From: Axinella damicornis
Taxonomy: Eukaryota; Porifera; Demospongiae; Axinellida; Axinellidae
Length of the DNA: 64,000 nucleotides
NCBI GenBank assembly: GCA_963931865.1
Contig: OZ007513.1
Coordinates: forward strand, 12,239,467 to 12,303,466
Direction: 5' to 3'
The notes under the pieces are model-generated. The model saw nothing but the letters and a program-made list of their open reading frames with translations. It was not told where the DNA came from and did not search any database. The translations under genes and the position numbers were made by a program. This document shows, piece after piece, positions 22,401 to 31,799 of the stretch. The first letter of the stretch is position 1. Each line of letters opens with the position of its first letter.

Positions 22401-25400
22401 AATACTTTCTCCGAATCTGGGCCTGCTACACTGTACCCGGACTAGAAGAAGTACTTGGGCTAGAGATCACTTGGATGGCGTTTCTCATCTTCCTTGCCCG
22501 GGAAAACGTTCCGTCAAACGTCCATAACCGTACCGTGCACGCAATTTCATTTGCTTAACCGGAAACGTTACTTTTAGTAACACTCAGCACTATGCCGTCT
22601 ATACGTGCGCTATAAGAAGTTGCATGCCCTCTCGCTGCCTTCAGCGGCTCGATGCGCCCTTGGTGGTAGGGAAGCTCGCCCTGATGTCCCAGGTCCTAAT
22701 CTCACCTCGTGGATACGTACCTCGGCAGACTCTGATTGCATCCACCAGCTTATATAGCTTTGTTGTTACTGTCCGCGGCTAGCTTATTGCATGCTCATTC
22801 CAATTAACACCCTGTTATGTGATGACCATGCTATGGAAGCCAAAGAATATTACAATGCAACAACTTTGCTACCATGGTAAATTTCGGCACATACCAAAGT
22901 GTCAGTTCACGACAGCAATCATGGTGATCATGACTAGCGTAGTCCGCCAATTATCGGCCGAAAGTTGTTTCTGGCTACGTAGCTCAGTCACCGATCGTCG
23001 TACGGAGATGGAACTTCCACCAGGTTGAAGATCAATCTTTCTTTCACAAGACTGTCCAACCCCCAAAACGGGTATTTAGATAGTTTCCGGGATACAGAGC
23101 ATCCCGCGCGCCTTCTAACTAGCCAATTATCGGCGACCGTTACGGATTATCGTCGACCACAGAAATTCTAATTTACGATTATCGTCAAGGTGAACTGCTG
23201 CTTCCAAATCATGCTCATAGTGTAAACGGCTAAAAAAAAACCCCGATCTCTGTGTTTCAGAATAACTTGCAATGTATCACAGCAAATTTCAGCATTATTG
23301 AAAGTGCCTTTCAAGTGTAAATACACTGAAACAAGAACGTGTACACAAGTACAAAGTGAAGTTACGCATAAACAGAAGTACAGGAGAGAGGCAGAATACA
23401 GGAGGGGCAGAACCTCTCTTGACAGACATTCAGCACTAGTTAACACCCTTGCCATACCAGTCTTTTGACCACGGTTGGATTGGAGCGGACTTATAGTGGT
23501 TGAAGATGCTTGCTCAGTGTTGGGTTTGAAGACGGAGTTGGTGGCGTAGGAACCAGTGGAGCCGGGGTGGACTTGTTCGAAGACCGAGTCAGTGGTGTTG
23601 AAATCAGTGGAGCTGGGGAGGACTTGCTCAAAGACAGAGTCAGTGGTATACAAACCAGCGGAGCCGGGGAGGACTTGCTCGGAAGTGGCGTGGAAACCAG
23701 CGGTGGGGACTTGCTCGAAGATAGAGTCAGTAGCATTGGAGACAAGGATTCTCTAGGACTTGTAGCCGAGAGGTTAGTGAATCCAGTGGTGACACATCCA
23801 TAAACGAATCCAGCATGAGCAGTTGCATCCCCAGATCGAAGTGAAATTCTAGGATGCCTCTCGAGAAATCATTTCCACCAACCATCACTGACAAGAGATG
23901 AACGCAAAATACCTCTCTCAATAGCGACCTCGATATACACTGCCAAATCAGCCTCTTCATCAGCATTAAGATACGACACCGGACCTGGCTTTGTGCCATG
24001 TACAACACGACAAGAGAGGCGATCTTTTAGAGTTGATGCTGGCACGCCATACTCCCGAGCTGCCTGGTTGATCGATACAGCGGTCCTGTCAGTAACAGCC
24101 TCCATAGCTGCTGTCATTTGCTCTCCACTCCATTGCTTCCTTTTAGCTGGTCGATTCGGGGCATTCACTGGAGAGAGTGGAGCTTGTGGAAGCTTTCTGC
24201 TGCGGTTTTTGTAGGTGCGTTTCAGGCGGTTATCATAGCGCCCCATTTCGACCTGAAGTAACAAATAAGATCTGTGAGCAGCTAGCATATCCAACATTGA
24301 CCTTCCAACAAGCTAAGTAAGTATCTTCTTACCTGTAAGAGCGTCCAAAACAGAACATGGGCAAGATTCCTCAGCAACACAGCAACCACTCTCTCGTGCA
24401 AAATGGATACATCCGTTTACTCTCCGCGTTCTCTTCCGCATATTATCAGCCGATATTTGGTACGGAAGCGGACAATAATACGTAGTGGTCGATAATTGGC
24501 GGACTACGCTATGTGGTGTGAATCTTTGTGGGGCTTTTCCTGAGAGTTGTACTACCAACGAAAGTGCTCTGCAATGGTGGCTGACGAGTACTCATAACTA
24601 GCTAGTATCAGCACAAAGATATACCGTATACCGGGAAATTTTGGCGGCCATTAAATTTGGCGAAATGGCCTGAAATGGCTCTGTATAAAATTTGGCGATT
24701 TTAAAATTTGGCGATCGCAGTGGAAAAGTATGACGTCACTATTTGCGCCGCGGGCGCGACGTGACTGACTTGACGAGATCGGCAAGCAGGACGAAGACGT
24801 ACGAAACGGAGAGAAGTGTCGTGGCCATCACGTTTTCAGCGGCATCTGGAGGCCCACAGAACAGCTATCCGGGAGGTCAGCAATGCCCATGATGTGTATT
24901 ACAGAGGTCGAAATAACATGTGGTCAATTTCCGTGCATTTAGCTAAAATGACCGCACACTAATGCACTTGTTCGGTAGGCAGACCGAACAACATGCATGA
25001 ATACAATCATCTAAGTGCATGACCCATAATAACTGTACCTGGTTTGAATCTGCCAATTTCTTTTTCTCTCTTTCGAGGGGCAACCGCACTCCTGGTAGCC
25101 GTTGCAACGCCGCGGTTGCCTCGCCGTAGCGAAGCTAAATTATTGCAATTCGTTCCAATTAACGCACATGCCACGTGGCTCAGTCGATCGCGAGCAATGG
25201 CGACCAAAAGGAAGACAAGACAGCACTCACAACTTAGCCAGCACGGTGAGTTTTGGCATGTAAGCGTCAGTTAACGACAGCGATCACCGCTGTGTGGTCA
25301 GAATCTTCGTGTGCCTTTCCTAAGAACGGTACTGCCACCGGAAGTCGGAGAGAGCGCTCGAGCAATGGCGGCCACGGTGAGACAAAAGCCCTTGTATCTC

Positions 25401-27648
25401 CACCACCAAGGTGAGTTTCAGCACAATTATTTTGATTTTATGTCACTGCATGATAGCGATCACGACGGTGTAGTCAGAATCTCTGTACGCCATTCCTAGC
25501 ACTCAAACGTTATTTACATTATTTACGCGGCACAATTTTTCCTATACCAGGAGTGTAACTTTATGCATGAGTTCTAGACAACCAAATTCTTTTTTTTCCC
25601 CAATACACATATACACACAACCAACATGGATTTGAATCTAGCTTGGAGAACACACATTCATGCTCTTGTGATTTCTTTTTGTTGATGGGCGCGGGCATGA
25701 CCTCAATCAAAATCTAAAGTGCTAGGACATTTGACCGCTCAACATCTAATCCTTATTTCGACCTCTGGTATTACGCTGTGGCAGTGATGCACGACCCAGG
25801 ATAGGTACATGGTCGGCCATGACCGCACGTTCAGCAGTCTGTAGTCTGTCTACGCTTTTAGTTCGGTGCACCGTCTGTGAAGTAGTAGGCGCTGCTCCGC
25901 AGAACTCTCTCAGCAGGTAGTACGTTGGGCCTTGCCATCTCATTGAGAACTTGCTTCCCGCGCGCGCCGACAGTCGATCTAGCTGGCCAGCCAATATTAA
26001 TAACTGGTGCACAGGAAACCACTCCCATCGACTTTCACTTAACTTTCGCTTTCTATTTATCCATTAGTATCTTCAGCAGTACAAATTTGTACTGCTGAAG
26101 ATACTAATGGATAAATAGTCCATAGGGAACCATTCAAAGGTCAAGTATGTTGTTAGGTAGTTTGACTTCCAGGTTTTTGTCCGGCACTGAAGTGCCGAGA
26201 CACAGTGCTGGATGCGTAGGTACGTACGTCGCTTTTCGCAATGCGCCCACGCAAGATGCTGCATGCTCTATACACTTAATAGGGTGTCAAACGTATTTAT
26301 AGCCTGCAGGTAGATCTTCAAAAGTGATTATGGGTTTGCATGGCTGCTCATGAATCCTCTTACCAAGACTGCCGCTACCTAATACTTAATTCAGGACAAT
26401 GAATACTCACTCATCCAGTGTGCTGCACTCAGCCATCCCAAGTGCATACTAACTCACTCAGCTCTAGCTAGCTAGCTATATAGATAAGTGCTGAAAGAAT
26501 TGGCCAAGGTGTTGACTAAACATCAAGCCCAGACACGACCATACTGCTTTCACCCTTTGGGTGAACATTCCTGACCCACCCCTTGCTCACACAGAACCTC
26601 CAAGGATATTGACGCTCACTTAAGCTGAAAGTCTCATAGCTAACAGGTTTTGCAGTCATAGTAAAGGGTTAAGCAGCTGCCATGTCCTCTGCATGATTCT
26701 AGCTGATACCAAGTCGTGGCGAGACACATCAAGTCTTTTAGACGTGATGTCTAGAGACTCACTTGTTATAATATGTATGGCTGAGAGTATGATAATGTGC
26801 AGTCATTAAACATGTTGCTCACGAATGCTATTTGCACTGCAGGTTTACGCGAACATCTGCGGTCCCTGGCTGACACTGGGAAAGCACTGAAGATGTGTAA
26901 TGTGTGCTTCCAACGGAAACCAATTGACAGTCACATCATCTCTAAAGGAGTGTTGGAGAAGGCATGTAAGGATGGGAAGCATCGCACTATCATGCTAGTG
27001 GATTCACAGCGACCACTCACCAATACAACTCCTACAACGTGCGTTGTGAAGCTCGAGTGTGAAAAATGTGACGGGTCAACTAGCTCTGAAGAGAGAGCAT
27101 TTATCGAACGATTCGATACATACACAAAGCTAGAATCACAGGATGCTCTACTTTTCCTGGTGTATGGCTACCGATTCCTCAACGTGAGAAATATTCTCAA
27201 GTATGCTGTGAGGGATGAGTTGGCCAACTATGAGGAGGACTTAGAACCTTTTCTTATTGAGGTCTGGAATATCCGGAATTCCTTGTTGAAGTGTAAAGAG
27301 CAGGTTGATAGGGAGCAGGTTTATAGGGCTGCAACAAGCAGGGCTGCAACAAACAGAGTGCTGTTTCAAGTATTGACGGAAAGCGAGACTGATCAATGTA
27401 GTTATCGGTTTGCACTAGTTCTGTGCAGTGTGGATCTTACCGCCATAGATCCAGATCTCAAGTGCTGTCCCCTGATCTACACGAGGGCCCGTCACTGTTG
27501 CTGGGTAGTTCTGCTGGGAAAACACAGGGCTCCTGACTTGCAGGAGCATTTCCCGAGGATGATTTATGGTATTGAGAACCATTTGTCTCGAGTGAAGATA
27601 GAACCAGAGGGCATTGTCATGAAGGATAGATTGAAGATTAAATTGTAA
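19404..27648 (+). CDS. Coiled-coil protein with C-terminal CxxC/SHII/CxxC domain, copy A
   Basis: Exons placed by comparison with copy B: 19394-19992 (ATG at 19404, just after acceptor CTTGCACAG), 20067-20144 and 26843-27648. All junctions are phase 1 and give about 490 aa. Exon 1 encodes an acidic, Ser/Thr-rich disordered N-terminus starting MSEQNESSGASPGPDDNPEN, and a short coiled coil (MDRISTMETTIQELRQSCAE and on). The last exon opens with CNVCFQRKPIDSHIISKGVL and later has LECEKCDGSTSSEERAF, a C-x2-C / H / C-x2-C arrangement like the treble-clef metal site of HNH-type proteins. It ends with a second conserved block (LVLCSVDLT, PDLKCCPLIYT, HCCWVVLLG). An AATAAA overlaps the stop. The small exon present in copy B at 34387-34473 was not found here; its loss keeps frame. 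The 6.7-kb intron is packed with transposons. Function unknown. Confidence 0.68.
20529..21165. mobile_element. 637-bp fold-back element with arms of about 105 bp
   Basis: tagtctcgttcccagaccca... gcgggcaacgcggatctacg recurs inverted at the right end. Target flanks gttgtgata and gttgtgatg match at 8 of 9. It lies in the long intron of copy A. The middle is A+T-richer and non-coding. Confidence 0.9.
21533..22662 (+). mobile_element. hAT-like element of 1.13 kb carrying a zinc-finger fragment
   Basis: Terminal inverted repeats of about 45 bp (caagggcgcatcgagccg... on the left, its inverse ..cggctcgatgcgcccttg on the right), flanked by gtggtag on both sides (21526-21532, 22663-22669). An internal frame (about 21975-22157) reads KKLCCCGADLSSLNIYHVRK then HLAGSNH, a C-x-C...H-x8-H zinc-finger-like motif like those at the start of BED/hAT transposases. 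No catalytic domain remains. The superfamily call rests on the CAAGGG ends, the 7-8-bp duplication and the finger. Confidence 0.7.
22937..24509 (-). mobile_element. TA-flanked element (pogo/Tc1-mariner-like) of 1.57 kb
   Basis: Inverted ends gcgtagtccgccaattatcg and cgataattggcggactacgc sit between TA dinucleotides (22935-22936, 24510-24511). The surrounding sequence is a diverged copy of the segment at 25087-25555, which serves as an empty site: cacgacagcaatcatggtga... resumes with gtgaatctttgtg after the right TA. It carries the minus-strand HTH gene fragment below and three to four copies of a roughly 54-bp repeat at 23548-23740. Confidence 0.8.
23869..24297 (-). CDS. Transposase fragment with psq/CENP-B-type helix-turn-helix
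   Basis: The likely exon starts after acceptor TTACTTCAG near 24250 and reads VEMGRYDNRLKRTYKNRSRK.. then a helix-turn-helix (KRKQWSGEQMTAAMEAV..., SINQAAREYGVPASTLKDRL). It continues with HGTKPGPVSYLNADEEADLA, the usual linker in pogo-type transposases. The DDE catalytic region is missing. An upstream minus-strand Cys-rich segment (MRKRTRRVNGCIHFARESGC..., donor near 24332) could be another exon, but its phase does not match. This DNA-binding remnant would recognise the element's ends. Confidence 0.65.
   Translation of the reverse strand: MLDMLAAHRSYLLLQVEMGRYDNRLKRTYKNRSRKLPQAPLSPVNAPNRPAKRKQWSGEQMTAAMEAVTDRTAVSINQAAREYGVPASTLKDRLSCRVVHGTKPGPVSYLNADEEADLAVYIEVAIERGILRSSLVSDGWWK
24623..25996. 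mobile_element. Larger relative of the element inserted in the CCP intron
   Basis: The left end taccgtataccgggaaattt matches 3213, and 25833-25996 (agcagtctgtagtctgtcta ... gcgcgcgccgacagtc) matches 3346-3545. The duplicated first-exon-like segment 25087-25555 lies between, so the element is either longer here or interrupted. Boundaries are approximate. Confidence 0.45.
25087..25555 (+). repeat. Duplicated CpG-rich segment with first-exon-like ATGs, copy 2
   Basis: Bounded by cactcctggta and, inverted, taccaggagtg. It contains two ATG-led stretches each followed by a consensus donor: MATKRKTRQHSQLSQH (ATG at 25198, then GGTGAGT) and MAATVRQKPLYLHHQ (ATG at 25364, then GGTGAGT). Homologous copies lie at 29629-30146 and, split by a transposon, at about 22830-24620. 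It may be a promoter with alternative first exons, or a mobile repeat resembling one. Confidence 0.55.
26053..26118. repeat. Perfect 66-bp palindrome
   Basis: ctatttatccattagtatct... to the centre acaaa/tttgt and back. All 66 bases pair. RNA from it would form a 33-bp hairpin without a loop. It is either a fold-back insertion or a palindrome formed by replication error. Confidence 0.9.
26174..26769 (+). mobile_element. About 600-bp repeat family with GTCTCGGCAC ends, copy 1
   Basis: Begins tttttgtccggcactgaagtg and ends ..cgagacacatcaagtcttt...cttgttat. Two further copies occur at 50845-51467 (same strand) and 58516-59126 (reverse). It is non-coding and lies just before the last exon of copy A. 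Confidence 0.85.
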
Positions 27649-27977
27649 TAAAATTGTATTGCAGTTTTATATTATACATGACAGTAGTCGTTCTTTTCCA
27701 TGCTAGCAAGCCCAATGCCTCTTCCATTGACACTGTGCACACACTGCACAGCATTGATGGCAAAATGGGGGCTTTTGGGCTCTTCAGTGACAGTTAAGGT
27801 ATGCATAGCTGCAAGATAAAATCTAGCCTAGCTGGGGAGGGATGCTGGAAAACCCGGAACGGAACCGGAAGTATTATATAGCTAATTAACATTGTTATAG
27901 AACGACTTGGCTACATTATAAACGACTCGGATGTTACAGGATGTTCTACTGGATCTGTACTTGAGCATGGTAATAGC

Positions 27978-28035
27978 TAGCCTCGTTCCCAGGCCCCATA
28001 CGAAAAATGATGGGGCCTGGGAACGAACGAGGCTA
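27978..28035. mobile_element. 58-bp fold-back element
   Basis: tagcctcgttcccaggccc ... gggcctgggaacgaacgaggcta. Perfect 9-bp duplication ggtaatagc at 27969-27977 and 28036-28044. The right end has a 4-bp tandem slip (acga). Confidence 0.9.
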
Positions 28036-28321
28036 GGTAATAGCTGTATATGGATGCAGTACAAAAAACGGGTACCTGTGAAAGCCGGAACGCGGAACGG
28101 AAGTAAAATGCGGGCCGCGCGCTATCACATGTATCATCACCATACGCGCAGGGCGTCTTTATTCACTGGACTGGTAGACTGGACTGGACTCACCCAAAAA
28201 TCTGTAAGATGCCTTTTTCAGTGTAGGACAGAAGCTAAGCATACTTATTTATTTGCTTGCATAGCCTGCTTTCGTGTCTCCCCTCGACTCGGTAGAGGTC
28301 AAAGGTCACGTGCATATTTAA

Positions 28322-28923
28322 CCCTTTAACCACCGAATTCTTCCCACCAAGACAACACATTTTCATGCATTCAGCGCACACCACTTTCGTAGGTACTCCT
28401 CTCCCACAGCATTCGCTCCTCAGCGGCCAAACTTGGTGGGGCCCGCACACATGGAGAGACCCCTTTGGCAATACCGTTAATGATATTCATGACCCCCCAC
28501 AAGCCCAGCAATCGGAGGTCAAAGGTGGATGTCAGCCGGATTTTTGCCCAACATTTCCCTAAACTTGGGCCAGATCTGACTGATGGCACACCTTACACCA
28601 CCAATTTGCAAGTTTTCTTGAGGCCCTGGGTGGGGTCTATGAATATCATTAGAATCAAAAATTCTCGGGTCAATGAATCTCATTAAAATCAAAAAACCGC
28701 CCACGACAGGCGAAGGGGGGGCGCAGCCCCCCCTTTCGATACCTCCCCGCTTGTACGTTTAGTGGGGGAGGCGCGCCGAGATCTGACCAAATTTTTGAGT
28801 TCGGCCCTCAAAGTCGTCCCTAGGCCCTCTGAAGCCTTTTTGGTCTCTTTTTGGACTGACGAGAAGCCCTACAAGTGCATAGGGTCTAAATGACGCCTAT
28901 AGACGTCAATGGGGCTTAAAGGG
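28322..28923. mobile_element. piggyBac-like MITE, copy 1 (602 bp)
   Basis: Flanked by TTAA on both sides (28318-28321, 28924-28927) with ends ccctttaacc and its inverse (cttaaaggg). It is inserted inside an older inverted repeat, whose arms are 28260-28317 and 29057-29113 (agcctgctttcgtgtc / gacacgaaagcaggct). It contains a C-rich hairpin near 28710-28730. No transposase. Confidence 0.88.
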
Positions 28924-29139
28924 TTAATGAGCTCCAGCAAAATGTGCTTCAGTCAGAGGAATATTATTTTCTGTTTTCTATGCTTCAGCAAAAGGCTGGA
29001 GTTCGATGTCTGCGGTAAATAATTGCTCTTCTAATCTTTTCATTGAAGCTCATTAAATATGCACGTGACCTTTGACCTCTACCGACTCGAGGAAAGACAC
29101 GAAAGCAGGCTGCTCCAGAGATCCAGCAGCTATTTACAA

Positions 29140-29460
29140 GCAACATGAATCTGCCAAAAAAAGAGAGTACAACCAGAGAATTCAGAACATCGAGCATTGT
29201 GTGTTCACACCCTTGGTATTCACAACAACTGGCGGTATGGGACGGGAAGCATCCACGTTCTACAAACGTCTGGTCAGTATGCTGTCACACAAGCGAGAGA
29301 AGCCATACTCAATGCTCATGGGATGGCTAAGGTGCCGCCTGAGTTTTACCGTCATTCGCTCAGCCATCATGTGCGTACGTGGCACACGGTCCTCTTTCGG
29401 GAGACCTGTCAATGAGGAAGACCTGACCCTGGCATCCACCGAAGGCCAGGTGCCATATGA
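29140..29460 (+). pseudogene. Retroelement-associated ORF fragment
   Basis: A frame reading KKREYNQRIQNIEHCVFTPL, then VFTTTGGMGREASTFYKRL.. and WLRCRLSFTVIRSAIMCVRG. The same protein block, diverged, occurs on the minus strand at 51858-51563. Similar C-terminal blocks are common in repeated ORFs of invertebrate genomes near reverse-transcriptase genes; that association is from memory. No start or catalytic domain is present. Confidence 0.5.
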
Positions 29461-29628
29461 GAACATTGAACATTTGAACATTTGTATCTACATATGCCTT
29501 GAGCTAACAGTGCAGATAGTGTTGTTTTCTATACTTTTGTATGAGTTTTGTCCTGTACCTGTGGTTGACCCACAAAATTTCTTGGCTCCTGAAAAAAAAA
29601 AAATAACCTTACGTTCGAGGGGCAACCG

Positions 29629-30146
29629 CACTCCTGGTAGCCGCGTTGCAACCGGTTGCAGCTCGACGATAGCGCATAGGTATCGCAACACATTCCAATT
29701 AACGCACATGCCACGTGAGGACCTTGAGCGCTCGCGTCGATCGATTGAGCTGAGTCAGCAATGGCGGCCCAAGGAGATCGAGAAGACAAGAAACTAGTTA
29801 TACAGCGCTCACAACTTAGCCAGCACGGTGAGTTTGGCATGTAAGCGTCAGTGAACGACAGGGATCACGGCCGTGTAGTCAGAATCTTCGTGTGCCTTTC
29901 CTAAGAACGGTACTGCCACCGGAAGTCGATGGAGCGCTCGAGCAATGGCGGCCAACGGCGAGACAAAAGCGCTCATATCTCCACCACCAAGGTGAGTTTC
30001 AGCACCAACTTTTATCATTCAGGTCAGTGCATCATAGCGATCACGGCGGTGTAGTCAGAATCTCTGTAGGCCAAGCCTAAGTACTCAAACATTATTTATA
30101 TTAATTAATTATATTACGCGGCACAATTTTCTCTATACCAGGAGTG
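29629..30146 (+). promoter_or_regulatory. Duplicated CpG-rich first-exon-like segment, copy 3 (upstream of copy B)
   Basis: Ends cactcctggta and taccaggagtg as in copy 2. ATG at 29761 starts MAAQGDREDKKLVIQRSQLS.. then GGTGAGT in phase 1; ATG at 29946 starts MAANGETKALISPPP.. then AGGTGAGT in phase 2. The first would splice in frame to the copy-B exon at 31789 (entry phase 1), giving an N-terminal extension ahead of the MSGHDE start. That linkage is inferred only from phase. Confidence 0.4.
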
Positions 30147-30353
30147 TAAATACAGCAATAGCCTTACGTTGTGAATCAACATACTTAGCAGTGCATCGTT
30201 ATTGGCGTACTTATTTTTGCAACTGACCGCTTGCCATATGACCGCTTGCCATACGCACGCTCCTTCTGTCTCTGCTACTAAACACTCGTCCGCTCCAAGC
30301 TCCTTGTGCTGGCATGTTCAAATTGCAAATTTGTGGGTGTGGTTAGGGTTGGG

Positions 30354-31350
30354 TTTTTTTTTTTTCTATAATAATTTGCAATAATGCAAGGGTTACACAA
30401 ATAGCGAAAAGTGCTAATGCGAGTGTGCACCCTGTTACATATTACTATTACAAGAACAAAGGTGATACAAATGATTTAAAAGAGGTAATGTAGTGTGCAG
30501 TAAGTGCTTCATGCGGTAAGTGGTTCCATGTAGATGCAGAGCTGGGTACAAAGGATGATTGAAGGGCATTGGTGTGTGCAAGGGGCTGATATAATAGAGG
30601 TAATGAGGAATTATGCCTACTAACTTGGGGGACAAATACATTGGGAGGAAAGTAAAAATAACCGTGTATAATCTTGTATAGAGTGCAAAGCTTTAAATAT
30701 AGTCTACGGTTCTGTAGTGCAGGGAGTTGAGATAGCTCAAGTAGGTCCTGGTAACCCATGTCCCACTGTTTTGAACACATTTTCAATGCAAACTTTTGGA
30801 CGTTTTCAAGTTTAGTAATGTCTTTTACAAGATGCGGGTCCCAAACCGGAGCAGCATATTCAAGGTGAGGGCGCACGAGTGTGTGTACAAACTGTACAGA
30901 CCCTGCTGGTTAACGTTGCCATAAAACCTCCTATAGAGTAAACCGATAAGTTTTCTCGCCTTGGTGCAGATGGAGTCTATGTGTAGTGACCAAGAGAGTT
31001 CAGAGGAGAGAAGTACTCCCAAATACTTGAAAGTTTCAACCTGATCAAGAGGTGTGCCATTCAGTATAAGTTGTGGTGGCTGAACAGGGTTCCTTTTGCG
31101 AGAGATGATCATAGTCTTACACTTGTTCGGATTGAGCGTGAGATGGTTGCAGCTGACCCAGTCACTAATGTGGTCAATATCAGATTGTAGGTGCCTGAAG
31201 TCTTCAAGTGATCTCACCGGCTTGTACAGCAGCATATCGTCTGCATAGAGGTTAAGCACACTTCCATCAGATAGGAGTGAGTCGGGGACATCATCAATGT
31301 AAATAAGAAATAGCAGTGGACCCAACACAGAGCCTTGTGGGTTACGGTTT
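30354..31350 (-). mobile_element. 5'-truncated non-LTR retrotransposon (LINE) with frameshift
   Basis: On the minus strand, 31328-30825 encodes the reverse-transcriptase core: GPLLFLIYIDDVPDSLL, the YADD catalytic motif, LNPNKCKTMIISRKRNPVQ and FKYLGVLLSSELSW. A second frame, 30876-30448, carries the usual tail (MRPHLEYAAPVWDPHLVKDI, LQNRRLYLKLCTLYKI). The frames are offset near 30850, so the gene is broken. The upstream half and endonuclease are missing. A T run on the plus strand (30354-30365) is the copied poly(A). It sits between the copy-B upstream segment and the copy-B gene. Confidence 0.9.
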
Positions 31351-31799
31351 AGCGCATGCGTAGTTGATGGATCTGCCAGAGACTAAGTCGAAAGTACGTC
31401 CAAGCACCCTTGGCGATGAGATCATTCATAGCTAGCTATTAAAGGAGTTGTCTGAGTGTCGTTTTGTTTGTCGCGGCGTGACAGCTATACGGCATGTAAG
31501 TTGTCGGTTTTAGAAGGCTAATAAGCCAATAGTTACAGCACTGTCCACAGTAGTTGTGTGTTCGGTTGGTGTCGTCCCCAGCTCACACTGATAGCTTGGT
31601 TTGAAAGCCATCCTTGATGCGCTGGGTCGGGGGCGGGACTAGTAGCATAGATAATATCTATGCTAGTAGGATCGGAAGCGTGCGTTCAGATCAGACGCAA
31701 GACAAGGTCATGACAATCCTTGAGGGAAGGGGTCTCGTCACAAATGGCAACAGTAACAGATCGTATGATTTTTCTCCTCATTATGCAGTGGCTTTTGAA

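Noticed and set aside
28365..28704. Overlapping frames on both strands within the piggyBac-like MITE
   Set aside because: The same frames recur in all copies with deletions and no transposase similarity, so they are repeat DNA.
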